Shown: in pieces, positions 21,001 through 33,006 of the stretch
Numbering within the stretch: the first letter of the stretch is position 1
Layout: the number at the start of each line of letters is the position of its first letter
Assembly (NCBI RefSeq): GCF_963675165.1
Contig: NC_087378.1
Span: 7,456,273 to 7,520,272, forward strand
Reading direction: 5' to 3'
DNA length: 64,000 nt
Origin: Halichondria panicea
Lineage: Eukaryota > Porifera > Demospongiae > Suberitida > Halichondriidae
Notes under the pieces: generated by a model
What the model was told of the DNA's origin: nothing
Databases searched by the model: none
The model's input: only the letters and a program-made list of their open reading frames with translations
Made by a program: the position numbers and the translations under genes

Positions 21001-24000
21001 TGCTTATAACCAGACTCTCTACTGCACATGTATGCACTACGTATAAGCACAGGTGCTTATAACCAGACTCTATACTGTACATGCACTGTATACCTTATTC
21101 CAGGCACCAAAATGCTGTTAATTCCACCCAATTTGACGTTGATCTTGAGACAGAGGTTGGAGAGAGTTTGGGGGGAGGGACGCACAACGTTCTTAAGTTG
21201 GACACACTGCGAGGCCACACCCAGCATTGTATCACCCACACGCTTCACCTCGGCTATATTGTGTGTGTATTTATAAGGGGGATGTAGTGAACACAAGACT
21301 ACCAGGGTTGTGTACATGCTATTGTTACTTTCAATTTTGTAGTGAGAGCGCAAGCATAACAATAGACAGGACAAGACTACAGTGTGTGTGTGTGTGTGTG
21401 TGTGTACATGCGGTGGATTAGTAAACATTGGAGCCCACACACGTACCGCTCACACACGTACCGCCCACACACATCTTACTCCATAACTGCACACTGACTC
21501 AGTGTCTGTCATACATGTAGGTATATAAAATCAAGATGATCTATACCTGAGGAGTCTATACATATAATAGTCACAGTCTGGGGCTAGGCCTTAATTAGTG
21601 GAGTATTAGTGGATGCTCAAAATGCACCTAAACAGTCACTATAAAGAGAGTGTCTGTGTGAGTGTATTTAGACTTATTGTTAACTCAGTTAGGCTTATTG
21701 GTACTGTACTTACAACTGTGGGGTTGTACTGGCATAGTCTACCAAAGCCTATCCCTATATCAACTACAACACTGCCTCACACACACACACACACATATGC
21801 CCCCTCCACACACATACATGTGCGCCCCCTCCACACCTCCACACTCTCACCATAAACGGGGGTCTTCCCGGGCAGAATGACCATGATCAGCTGTAGCTCG
21901 GGTCTCTCCTGCTTCAGCTGTCTGAACAACGGCTCTACATTTTCCAGCCCACTCACGTAACGATAGAAGTACGGGTCCTTGATAACAGGCATCCCAGCAT
22001 CGTTGCTGATGCGGCGCAACTGGAACACAAATTGTCTGCAAGGGATGATACAATACAATACTGAGTAGTGCAGTGTACCACACGTAGAAACTTGCAGATT
22101 GTGTGATCACCCCTGAAAGCAGGTCACCCTCTATAATAATAATAATATATACAGCGAAGTTAATGGGGCCCAAAGTCTCCATAGCGTTTTTAACCAGAGT
22201 TAGCAGGCCAATCCTTTATTGAAGCCGTGTAATAAACGTTCATTACTAAGCTTGGAGACAGACAGAACCTCGAATCTCTGTGAAATTCAGCAAGCAAAAT
22301 ATGTTCACACTGAACATTTCCTATGACCACTCTTGGTCTACCCAAGGCCGGGTGACCACCACTAGACTGTAGGTTAACTTCACTCTTCACTAAAGGACAT
22401 AGACGTGTTACTGACCTGATCTTGTCCTCTGGACAAAAACGGACCTGGGCGAAGGTGAGGAGAACCCAATGGTGTATCTCAACACCGCGATGGAACTGCT
22501 TGCCCCTCATGTCCCACACTCCCTTGTCTGGCTGGGCTTGGATACGACTCTGCATGGGGAGAGAAGAGATACTCAACTATAATTATTATAACAACTTTAT
22601 AAGAAGGAATTTGAAGAATATATACAGTTGTGTCTGCAGGGAAATTTGTCTGTGTACACATAATAATTGTAATAGCAAACAGGTATAGAAAGATGTTGTC
22701 TAAAAACCAGAACTTGTAGGATACTGCCTACCCCATACAGTAGATGTGTGTGTGAGACCACCCTGCATGCCCACCAGTACAACCATTCTCCAGTGCCTAC
22801 CCCATACAGTAGGTGTGTGTGAGACCACCCTGCATGCCCACCAGTACAACCATTCTCCAGTGCCAACCCCATACAGTAGGTGTGTGTGAGACCACCCTGC
22901 ATGCCCACCAGTACAACCATTCTCCAGTGCCTACCCCATACAGTAGGTGTGTGTGTGTGAGACCACCCTGCATGCCCACCAGTACAACCATTCTCCAGTG
23001 CCTACCCCATACAGTAGGTGTGTGTGAGACCACCCTGCATGCCCACCAGTACAACCATTCTCCAGTGCCTACCCCATACAGTAGATGTGTGTGTGAGACC
23101 ACCCTGCATGCCCACCAGTACAACCATTCTCCAGTGCCTACCCCATACAGTAGATGTGTGTGTGAGACCACCCTGCATGCCCACCAGTACAACCATTCTC
23201 CAGTGCCTACCCCATACAGTAGGTGTGTGTGAGACCACCCTGCATGCCCACCAGTACAACCATTCTCCAGTGCCTACCTTTCCACCATACTGCAACAGAG
23301 GAGGAGGGAGTATACGTCCGTTAACATTCACCATTTTCTGCTCTACTGAGATGCCAAAATCTCGTACGTATGGATCATCGTTGAAGTTGGCTCGTGCCAC
23401 CTGCAATGTATTCGACTTGTGACCACATATTTCCTTTTTCCTTAGGCAAGCTCTAACCAAAACACATTCAATTTTCAAAACATAAGCAATACAGTTGTAT
23501 ATAGCCGGGTTTATTTCCTCTGTCAAACTTTGTATATAATTATATTGGAAACCGATCTTAAAGCATGGTGTACAACAATAATGCTTATACCAGGTGGTGC
23601 TCTGCTTATACTTAAATACCGTATAGCGCGAAATTGTTAAGGCATTTAAATTTCGTGGATTGGTCTCTAAAAGCATTTCGTTGAATAAATTTCGTGCTAT
23701 TATTTTAGTCAAATGACATTGTGTCTTCTGTTAGCTAATAATTTCGTGTAGAATTGCTAACCCACGAAAAGAGTGAAAATTAAACCCCTCAAAAAGTTTG
23801 CACTATACGGTATTACCCCTTCACCACAACCACCTTCCAGAAGACTCACCAGTCTGTTTATTTCTCTCTCTCTGTCGGGGGCAGTGCGCGATGTGGCTCT
23901 AATCATACGTGAGGTCTGCATCTCTGACAGCTTCTTGATACAACGTTGCCCTGGCACCAGGTTACATACCTGCATGCATGAGAACAGAGAGCAAGTGATA

Positions 24001-27000
24001 ATAGACAGGAGCACTAGCTAGGGAGGGGGGAGGGCACCCACTCACTATAGAGTTAGTCTGGTAGGGAGGGAGGGCACCCACTCACTAAGAGTTAGTCTGG
24101 GAGGGAGGGAGGGCACCCACTCACTAAGTGTTAGTCTGGGAGGGAGGGGGGCACCCACTCACTAAGTGTTAGTCTGGGAGGGAGGGGGGGCACCCACTCA
24201 CTAAGAGTTAGTCTGGGAGGGAGGGAGGGCACCCACTCACTAAGTGTTAGTCTGGGAGGGAGGGGGGCACCCACTCACTAAGTGTTAGTCTGGGAGGGGG
24301 GGGGGCACCCACTCACTGGCTTACAGCTTGTACCACAAGTACAAAAGAGAGTTTCAGTTTATATACTGCCTTTTGTAGTTCATCTAAAGCAACGGCTTAT
24401 AACCACCAACAAGGTAACTATTTGGTCTATCTTTCAGAGATCCATTTCTGTATTGTTACTTGTCCATAAAACCATTTATTCTATTTACACTTGTACATTG
24501 TACACCAGGTGATGATGGAAAAGTCATTATAGCCTATGGACAACCTACCATGCAACCTGCCCTCCTATTTAGCACGAACTTAACAACTTAACAGTTGACT
24601 TCAAGGTATCAGTATGAACATAGTGATAAATGCTTCCCTCAGGCAAGTGAATCATAGCTTATTTAGGAGGTTGAACACAAGTCGACTATAGCAATAAAGA
24701 AACCAGTATGCTATGAAGATTAAAATTCTCTTATAGACCATAAATCTCATTACACATTCCTAGAGGCACTGAAATGTTCCCAGCAACACATGGTCACAGT
24801 AACCTACTGTAGTACCTCTAATGGTAAGTAGGTGTGCTTCTTCTCTTGCCCTACTTGCAGACATGGTAAGTGTGGGTAGCGCAACTCAAGCTTGTGCTTT
24901 TCCTTGAAGTACGTCCACACGCTGCAATCGTAAGTGTCACCTGACTCTACTGTTAACGGAAACCTGTATGGTGCACGAAAGTATAACCGTGGTTATTTTC
25001 AATAACACGCAGCACAAGAAGTCAAAGCCTTTTGAGAGAATCTGATAGAAATACCCAACAATAAGTAATGTCCACATCAAACCGACCACCTCGTCGCTAC
25101 CTATTGATGCAGAATGTATGCTAATTCATTCATAGCTGAAAGATGTACTGACTTGTACATAGTCTTGTCTTACATACGTTTGTGCAGAAGCGGGTCTCCT
25201 AGTGACGTTGCACACTCTGTACTTTCTCCTAATGGGGCCAGTGTGGGTCACTTCCACTTTCAGTCCTGGACACCATTAACAAAATAAAATAAAACACAAT
25301 CTTCATAATAATTATCTCGATTGAATGTTGTATAATAATTATGTAACATGGTCTCCAAAGCTACCACCCACGCCACTAGCTACATTTGGGCTTCACAAAA
25401 ACAATAAATAAATTGGCCCACAGCCATTTAATTCACAAATTATTAAGTAGACTCATAATTACAAGGGATATACCTTTTATTTCTTTGGCAAACTTTACTC
25501 TTTGTGAGTCTGAGAGTGGTCTGTTCTGACATTCAATGCTACTTAGCTCCATCACTTCACAGAGAAAGTCCAGCACTGGCTGCTGCTTGTAGAACGCAGT
25601 GGCTGACACTGATGATGGAGGAAACAAGAGCTACTATAACAGGAATTGCATGTGGTATATATATACTGTAGCTGGGTCATGCTCTCTAAGGTTGGGCCTT
25701 GTGAACTCCCCCCCCCCCCACCCCCCTGACTGCTACTGACATGTAGCTGGATCAAGGTTGGGCCTTGTGAACTCCCCCCCCACCCCCCCACCCTGACTGC
25801 TACTGACATGTAGCTGGATCAAGGTTGGGCCTTGTGAACTCCCCATAGACCTGACTGCTACTGACATGTAGCTGGATCAAGGTTGGGCCTTGTGAACTCC
25901 CCATAGACCTGACTGCTACTGACATGTAGCTGGATCAAGGTTGGGCCTTGTGAACTCCCCCCCCCCACCCACACCCTGACTGCTATACTGACATGTAGCT
26001 GGATCAAGGTTGGGCCTTGTGAACTCCCCCCCCCCACCCATACCCTGACTGCTACTGACATGTAAGGTTCTTAAATTACTATAACATGTACAGTGTATTA
26101 TAGCATGTTATCAAGCTATATATCCAGTTTATTAGGGGATTTCCCTCACCATCGATATTGAGCATCATTTTCCATTGTGACGGCCTGATGCTCTGGTGGA
26201 ACCCAAACCACACCTCCCTCCCACTACCCAGGGGGTGGGGGTCCCCGTCAGGAGGGGAGAAGAACGATCGGCCAACAGGAGTGTATCTGAAGGACGATAA
26301 ATACGATAAATGTTTACTCAACTGAAAAAAAACACGTATATACTGTTTGCATTCTTAGACCAACGTTTTTGCTAGATAAAGCCACAGAATTAGTTTAATG
26401 GTCACAATAATACGTGTGTATATATATACATAGCAGTCAGGCAATTAAGGCTTCTTATTGAAGCAACTGGATACGGTGTAAATGTTCAGATACAGAGCTA
26501 ATGGTGAAGTACACGAGACACACAAAGGGGCTCTTTGAAGCAACAGACATGCTAACAGTGATAAGCCATTCACCTCATGGAGGGTAGGTGTCTCATTACA
26601 ACATCCAGACTCTGTATGCAGTCAAAGGGCATTCCTGGTTGGTCACCACGCAGCACTCTCTCCAACTGTTCCAGCTGGACCTGAGCTACGTGTTTGATAC
26701 CAACCTGAGTGTGTGTGTGTGTGTGGGAAGGGCTAGGGTGTGTGTGTGGGGGGGGAAGGGCTAGGGTGTGTGTGGGGTGTGGAGATCGAGGGTTAGGGTG
26801 TGTGGGGTGGGGCTAGGAAGTAGTGTAGTCTTGTAGACCTATGAGAGTTTCTGTAGCCAGAGTGTTGGTGAGACAGTTGAAATTTTGGGGATTACTTGTG
26901 AGAGTGAGCATTGCATGGATATGAGAGTGAATGTTCAATATACTGTATAAAAGCAAGGGTGAAGTAACGTATCCATTACACATGGTCATGGGGATACCTC

Positions 27001-28658
27001 TTATCTGGGTCTGTATCTATATACATACTGTGAACCTGTCTTTCTTCCTTACCCTGAAAGATCGGTCCTTCCCATCACCACCAGGTAGTGATACTGTAAC
27101 CTCAATCTGTAGGATGAATACACCACGGTGATGAGCACATGTACTGTGTGCAGTCAACAGTGAAACCAACTACATCATGCAGTAAGCCACAACATCCTTG
27201 TACCCAGCAAAACCAAACACTTGTATTTGGAAGGTTGAAACCTGTGCTCATAAGTTTATTATGAAACTCTGTGAAACAACATCAGCCCATTTGCTCGAGT
27301 ATGGTGTGAATAAGTGAAAATGAATCTTATAGTTCTTTATCATACCTCACCATGCAACAAGATATAAACATGCAGACCTACGTTTTCAAGCTGGATAACC
27401 AGAGAGACACACGCTTAATTCCACTCCTTTGACCCCCAAAATCTAATATTTTGCAGGTCAACCATTAGTGGTGTAAGCATTCTAACAACTGCACTCGACT
27501 ACAGATATGCAGTTTAGTAACGTGCAACTGAAGCGTGGCATTTCTATATTACAATAAGTATATACAATAGCCTGTAATTGTACTAACAAAGCAAGCCAGT
27601 GGTATTTTGTGAGTGACAACCTTCCTACTAAAATATGTACTGATTTAGCAACTGAATACCATTAACAAATACCAAAGGAAGCATATGATACACAATGAAT
27701 AACATTGCATGAATCAGCAGAAATGTGTCCTACACATTCTCTTTACAATGGAAAACAAATGACTGATTTGCATACCAAGATCAACCCCATAGTACAGACC
27801 TTGTCTCTCCCAATTGGCAAGGGTCTTCTACAGTAGAGATTTTTTCGTCCGTCAAAGACTGGCTTTTGTCGACCGAAATACTCGCCATGTACCTGTACTA
27901 GTGTTTCTACTATCTCTCTGTTCACACGCCTGGGGCACTTCTCGGGTATTATAGATATGTCATAGTGATAGAGTACGCAGGAGGGGATTTGGACCTGCAG
28001 GAGGAGAGGAGTCAATCTGGTAATTGAATTGGAAATGAATGTGAATTGAAACTAAACAACTTAATGGTAAAAGGTCAACAAAGGACAGTGAAAACCCACA
28101 TCTGTTATAGTCGTTGACCTAATTAATAGCCACATTACATTTTATATATATATATATATACATGTTCACTCATAGCATGTATATCAGAAGAGTAAATGTA
28201 CAAGTCTACAAGTGATATCTACGTACTCTTGTGTAATTCGCATGCACCTTAAAATGATTGGCTTTGAGTATGATGGGTCTTCCGAGTCGACCGTAGTTTG
28301 GTCTGAGTGGAGGGTGGAAGTCGGGAGTGGGTGTGACCTGTGCTAGGGGACTGGGTAGGGGGGGGGCTGGGGTGGAGGGGCCGGGGGTACTAGAGGGAGA
28401 TTGCCATACCATCGAATTCGAATCGAACGGAATGGCTGCATGAAACAAGAATATCAGTAACTACAGGCTGAGACAGATTTGTGCATGTGCATGCATGGTG
28501 AGAATCGAGGCTAAGTATATATGCCTTTGTTCATTAATAGCCCATAAAAATAATGCACTATGCTGCACTGCAAGTATGCAAGTTAAGTGATAGCTACCTA
28601 TAGATCAGACACAAACATGAAACTTACACAATGGCCTGAACTGAACGTTCTCATCCAT
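17890..28658 (-). CDS. AGO: Argonaute (AGO clade), slicer tetrad intact, 20 exons
   Basis: Exons (descending): 28628-28658, 28227-28435, 27800-27994, 27053-27106, 26574-26704, 26150-26286, 25474-25608, 25178-25265, 24816-24963, 23850-23969, 23278-23400, 22416-22549, 21851-22035, 21094-21253, 20560-20650, 19985-20179, 19471-19605, 19058-19159, 18268-18467, 17890-18004. The sum of 2688 bases gives 895 aa in frame. A Pro-rich N-terminus leads into the N domain, then PAZ (about 250-380, with [14 protein letters not shown]), MID, and PIWI from about 560. The catalytic tetrad D-E-D-H is visible in [30 protein letters not shown] and APAYYAHLV. The C terminus VMYFA matches vertebrate AGO. It loads miRNA/siRNA in RISC and should cleave targets. 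It is AGO-clade, not PIWI-clade. Confidence 0.96.
18008..18077. repeat. (TG)n-(G)n microsatellite
   Basis: A TG dinucleotide run of about 60 bases followed by G's sits immediately intronic to the last Argonaute exon. On the transcript strand it is the CA-rich tract before the acceptor at 18005. Confidence 0.95.
20948..21080. repeat. ~53-bp tandem repeat, about 2.4 copies
   Basis: Units begin CTTATAACCAGACTCTCTAC and include ACATGTATGCACTACGTATAAGCAC. They start near 20949, 21002 and 21055, in an Argonaute intron next to the 21094-21253 exon. Unit junctions are palindromic (ATAAGCACAAGTGCTTAT). Confidence 0.85.
22729..23277. repeat. 66-70-bp minisatellite, 8 copies, abutting and containing the AGO 5' splice site
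   Basis: Eight tandem units lie in the Argonaute intron after the 23278-23400 exon. Each carries CATTCTCCAGTGCCTACCCC, and units differ mainly in the length of a GT run. On the transcript strand each unit contains GGTAGGCACTGGAGAATGG. The genuine donor site at 23277 has the same sequence, GTAGGCACTGGAGAATGG, so the array is contiguous with, and shares sequence with, the exon boundary. One unit (near 22863) reads CCAACCCC and loses the GT. Confidence 0.92.
23615..23816. mobile_element. MITE with ATACCGTATAG-type terminal inverted repeats, copy 1
   Basis: It starts ATACCGTATAGCGCGAAAT near 23617 and ends TTTGCACTATACGGTAT near 23814. The ends are about 17-bp inverted repeats with one or two mismatches. 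The interior also folds: AATTTCGTGGATTGG pairs loosely with CTAACCCACGAAA. It is non-coding and lies in an Argonaute intron. It resembles the element at 30640-30808. Confidence 0.7.
24016..24318. repeat. ~38-bp minisatellite, 8 copies
   Basis: Units contain GCACCCACTCACTAAG and GTTAGTCTGGGAGGGAGG, with variable G-run lengths. The array is in an Argonaute intron. Confidence 0.9.
25668..26065. repeat. ~57-68-bp minisatellite, 6 copies
   Basis: Units contain CTGACATGTAGCTGGATCAA and GGTTGGGCCTTGTGAACTCC followed by a variable C run. The array fills much of the Argonaute intron between 25609 and 26149. Confidence 0.9.
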
Positions 28659-28969
28659 GATCTTGCTGGATTCTGGGTAGATACTGTATGGACTAAAGAG
28701 TTAATAGAACTAGCATAGAGCTAGCTAGCTAGCTATTAAAGGGTAGATAACAACCAAACTACAAGGTTGTGTATTTATCATGTAACGCTACAAGCTCATG
28801 TTTTACTGTGGAATACTAGGGGAAATTTCTAACCACAAGGCGTGGCACCAAATTAATATGAAATTAAGAAAGAAAATTCACGGGATAAAATTTGTGTAAA
28901 CTAGAAATATTACGAGATTTTAATTATAGAAATCTACATAAAATTAAGTATAAAATTAGTGTAGAGATT
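28659..28969. promoter_or_regulatory. Argonaute upstream region / DHDH 3' flank
   Basis: The 311-base AT-rich gap lies between the Argonaute start codon and the DHDH stop codon (both genes minus). It holds a GCTA repeat (28722-28735) and a degenerate duplicated stretch (GAGATTTTAATTAT near 28914 and 28972). The Argonaute promoter must start here or slightly beyond. No clear motif was found. Confidence 0.35.
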
Positions 28970-31025
28970 TTAATTATTATAGATACAGGAACCTAGTTGC
29001 TCAATAACAGTTTTAGCAATTTCAGACACAATTTGGGAATGTTCCAAAGGCATAGCTTCACTCTCGAGCTTTCCTTGACTTATACATTTTCTGACCTCCT
29101 CTGCTTCGTAGCACAATCCAACACTATTGACGAACACAGTAGGTCGGCATGGCGTCGGTAGAGGAAACTCCAGCACACCCTGTAAAAACAGACAACAAAA
29201 ATAAATCAACCTTACCAACATTTGCAATAAACATAGCTATTTATAACTTTTGTCGAGTGTAATAAGCAGTCCCCCTAATCCATGCAGTGTAGGGCTCACT
29301 TTGGCTAACACAAATTAATGTGTAAATAGCTGAGCTAATACTTTTTGATGCAGAACCATGGATGACCATGCAGTTGCTCAAACGATAGTCATGGGACTAA
29401 CACTTATCACATTCATTTACCGATGGTGTTTCTAGTTTGGAAGGACACCAAAAGGTCTGTGGCAGTTTAAGAGTTCCTTCTGTACCGATAACATAGGCCT
29501 CTCCCGGCAGGTTGAGATTGAACGAGCATGTCAACTGAGCGACCCTCTCACCGGAATACCTGCAATAGAGGGAGTGGTAGACATACAAAATATGTGCGTG
29601 TGTCCAGGATGATTTCACAGATCTGTAGGCATAACAGAGACTGTTGCAAGGCAACTAATTTAAGCATAGACTGTATTTCCTACGGGGGATGAGGTGGAGA
29701 CTTTTATTATAATGTGGACTACATAACAATAAGTCGTACAACTACTGAATTGGGGCTACCAGAGAATAGGACGATACAGTTTCTCAATCTGTATTTAATT
29801 CCTACTACATATAGAAGAGGTCCTATACAAGAGGGAAGCTAACGGGTCCAGCTGTATACATATCACATACTCCACTTACTTGAGCGTTATGGCAGCAAAT
29901 TCGTCCACCCCACTGTCGGTGAGCCAGCCTTTAGTCTCAATGCTCTCTGGACGTTCACCAAAAACCATGGTAGCAAAGTTGATTGGGTAAACACCCACTT
30001 CAAGTATATTACTCCCCTTGAGTTTCGGGTCTGTCATGTGACCAGGAAGTTTGGGGTTACGAAATCCGAGATTGGCTTGGACGTACTTGACCTCACCGAT
30101 GACCCCTGATGCAATCTGTTTTCGCAACTGAATAATTGCAGGGAAACATCTCGTCCACACCGCCTATAATTATTATAGACCAAGTGATAATTATGTGGAG
30201 GGGAATAAATGATCATACCAGACTACAGTAATAATGTAATTATAATTATATATAGCGAATAATGAGCCTAATTAGAAGGTGGAGTAAAATTAATTTTAGT
30301 GCCAATTTAATACATTCTGTAGCTCATTATGTGTTCATAATTAATGTACCTCCATAAGAAAGAGATTTTTCTCTTTGGCTGTTTTAATGAGAGTAGCCGT
30401 GTCTTGAGGGGAGGCAGTGAGGGACTTCTCACACAGGACCGGTTTACCATTGTTCAGCATCAGAAGGACAGTGTCTTTATGACAAGCTGTGATGTTACCA
30501 ATGTATACAACATCTACCTATAGAGATCAACAAATAAATTAGTTTAGAGTATACTTTTCCCAATGCCATATAAAAAGCATGTGACTCTTGCTTTGAGGAA
30601 CACACCAATCAGACATTAATCAGGGAAGAATTCGTAATATAATATAGCAGGTAATTTTCGGGGGGGGGGTTCGTGGTTTTCGTGGTTGAATGAAGCAATC
30701 ATTGACCACCTTTACCTGCAGTACAGTGCAAGCAGCAAACAGATCCACAAACTGACTAAATATTGCTCAACCACGACCCCCGGAAATTACCCGCTATATA
30801 CGGTAGAACCTTCTAACACACACGTACCTGAGGGTCCCCTGCTAGCTCCTCGTAGGACCCATAGGCAGTGGGAATGTCATGAGTCTGGGCAAACTCAGTG
30901 GCTGACTGCAATGAACGAGCAGCCACGGCCACAGTCTTGTGCTCTGTCTCTGGCAGAGCCTTCAGACCAACCATAAAGTCGTGGGATATCCGACCAGCCG
31001 AAGCAATGCCCCAACGAAGAGCCAT
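28970..31025 (-). CDS. DHDH: Trans-1,2-dihydrobenzene-1,2-diol dehydrogenase-like (Gfo/Idh/MocA family), 5 exons
   Basis: Exons: 30828-31025, 30350-30517, 29880-30163, 29421-29559, 28970-29179. The sum of 999 bases gives 332 aa, close to the vertebrate 334. The N-terminal Rossmann fold begins [17 protein letters not shown] (GxxxxG-type dinucleotide site). [10 protein letters not shown] supplies the family EKP-like Lys motif (here EKS). [15 protein letters not shown] is typical of the C-terminal substrate domain. The family oxidises dihydrodiols or D-xylose with NADP+ in the cytosol; the actual substrate here is inferred. It is head-to-head with the first sugar transporter, 162 bases between starts. 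Confidence 0.92.
30640..30808. mobile_element. MITE with inverted repeats, copy 2 (related to 23615-23816)
   Basis: In the first DHDH intron, TATAGCAGGTAATTTTCGGG near 30650 is the inverted counterpart of CCCCCGGAAATTACCCGCTATATACGGTAG at 30777-30806, written here in two parts: CCCCCGGAAATTACCC and GCTATATACGGTAG. The interior includes TCGTGGTTTTCGTGGTTGA facing CTCAACCACGA. It is non-coding. Confidence 0.65.
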
Positions 31026-31187
31026 TTCTCTGCAAAAAGAGAAGGTTTTAAGGAGAGACTTGGGCCACGTGTTGAGTGAAAGGAGGGTGGGGCTGCCTCT
31101 GCAAAGGAATTATGTCATGTGGTAAAATGAGATAATCAACACACAGCAATGTGAAGTAGATATCACAACACAGCTCCAATCAACCCA
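31026..31187. promoter_or_regulatory. Shared promoter, DHDH / sugar transporter 1
   Basis: Only 162 bases separate the divergent start codons, so the two genes must share promoter DNA. No TATA box is evident. The evidence is geometry. Confidence 0.45.
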
Positions 31188-32939
31188 TTGACAATGGAGT
31201 CTGAGAGTACAGCATTACTGCAGACAAGGAGCAGCACTGGTCGAGTTGGGCTAGTCCTTGTATTTGCCCTCATGGCTTGCACTGGAGGCATCTTAGGAGG
31301 GTACAGTCATGGTTTCCCATCTCCAACTCTACTACAGCTGGAAATCGCCTACGAGAATGGAGAACGTACAACTGCATTTTCCAGTAAAAGCATCTATGAA
31401 GGCTTGTTTGGGGTGAGCTCACATGCAACCATTCTCCATCCACTATCTGTGTTTAAATCTTCTTTGTTTTTGCAGGCCATTGGTCCGATTGGTGGACTGT
31501 TTGGGGGCTCAATTGCAGGTCCTGTGTCCGATCGCTTTGGTCGTTCAGCTGCTCTCGTACTGATGAGCGTCCCTCACCTGATTGGTTGGCTTACCCAGGC
31601 CTATGCTCCACTAATGCCTACCTTTGATAGTTTTGTGTCAGTTCTCATGATTGGACGATGGTTTACCGGATTCGGTACCGGCTGGGGATCACTTGTCATT
31701 ACTGTAAGCAACCCCTTAATTTGTCAATGTTTAGACTACAGTAATTACGTTTAGTGTATGTTGTGCATCAATATCGATAGTCATAGCATCAACTGATAGA
31801 TGCCTAATAAAAACATTTTGTCCCTACAGGTGTACATGGTGGAGATCTCCCCTGCAAAGCTCAAGGGTTTATTTGGTTCCATGTTCTGGTTCTCTAGTTC
31901 AATTGGTATCTTGTTGGTGTATGCTCTCGGAGCTATTCCTGGATTTTCTTACTCCAGTCTCTCTCTCTCAACTGCTGGGCTGGTACTCGTGTGTGTAACT
32001 CTCTACTGCTTCCTACCAGAGACTCCTCGGTGGCTAGCTGTCAATCAGAGGCTTGAAGAGTCATACAAAGTCTTGAAACGCCTCAGGGGAAAGGACACAG
32101 ATATCAGTATGGAGATGAAAGAACTACAAGATAATATTGCAGAGACTGGAGAGCTAACGTGGAAAATAAAACTGTTGTATCTCACAAACAAATCCGCTTA
32201 CAAGCCATTAATTTTATCGGTGATTCTAATGATGTTTCAGCAATTCACTGGAATCAATGTAGTGCTCTTCTATGCCGAAACTATCTTACACGATGCTAGG
32301 GTAGTAAACGCAGACCAAGTGGCTGGTTTTGCTGTTGGATCTACTCAAGTACTGGCTGTGTTTGTGGCTGTTGTTTTGGTGGACTACTTGGGCCGAAAGG
32401 TGCTCCTTGTTACAAGCAGTGTCCTGATATGCATCAGTACTGGAATGCTGGGTCTCTACTACTTCCTAACAGACTTTGTTTGCAGCCAGTACAATGTTAC
32501 AGATATGGTGATGACGAATACATCAAATTTGCCATTTTATTGCGATCCCATCTCCAGCAATTTTTTCATATTAGCAATCGTTAGTGTTCTGTTGTCTATT
32601 ATCGGATTCTCTATCGGATGGTCTACGTTACCGTGGGTCATGATCAGTGAATTAGCCCCCCTTCGAGTGAGAGGTGTTTTGAGTGGTATAGCCATCTTTG
32701 TCAACTGGAGTTCAGCTGCATTTGTAACATTTGTTTTCCCGTTGTATCAGAACGTAGTCCAGCACTATGGTAGCTGGTGGACTCTCACTGTCATCACCTT
32801 CCTCAGCATTCCATTTGTTATATTCTTCATACCCGAAACTAAAGGCAAGAGTCTGGAGAAAATTGAGGAAGGATTCAAGTCAAGAACTAAAAACAATAAA
32901 AGATGTCTTGAAGATTTTAGCAATAGTTTTATTAATTAA
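31188..32939 (+). CDS. SLC2-type facilitative sugar transporter, copy 1, 3 exons
   Basis: Exons 31188-31412, 31476-31703, 31830-32939 give 520 aa. This is a major facilitator with 12 predicted membrane segments. Signatures: SDRFGRSAAL after TM2, GRWFTGFGTGW, PETPRWLAVNQ after TM6, FQQFTGINVVLFY in TM7 (the QQxTGxN substrate motif), VDYLGRKVLL, and PETKGKSLEKIEE at the end. N-glycosylation sites lie in the TM9-10 loop (CSQYNVT). The motif set fits class III GLUT6/8 or trehalose transporter-like proteins. Plasma or endomembrane hexose transport is inferred. The next gene starts 67 bases downstream and is its tandem duplicate. Confidence 0.93.
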
Positions 32940-33006
32940 TTGTTTTATTCATTGCACATTTTTGTACTCAACCACATCCTGTAGATGCATTTACTAGCTG
33001 GGCAGT

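Noticed and set aside
22729-23277. Regular repeats resembling a CRISPR array
   Set aside because: Units are contiguous copies with no unique spacers, vary in a GT run, and lie in an animal intron. This is a minisatellite.
22597-23277. Long ORFs on both strands ([10 protein letters not shown] and [11 protein letters not shown] type repeats)
   Set aside because: They arise because the repeat-unit length keeps several frames open. They have low complexity and no homology, and the region is intronic to Argonaute.
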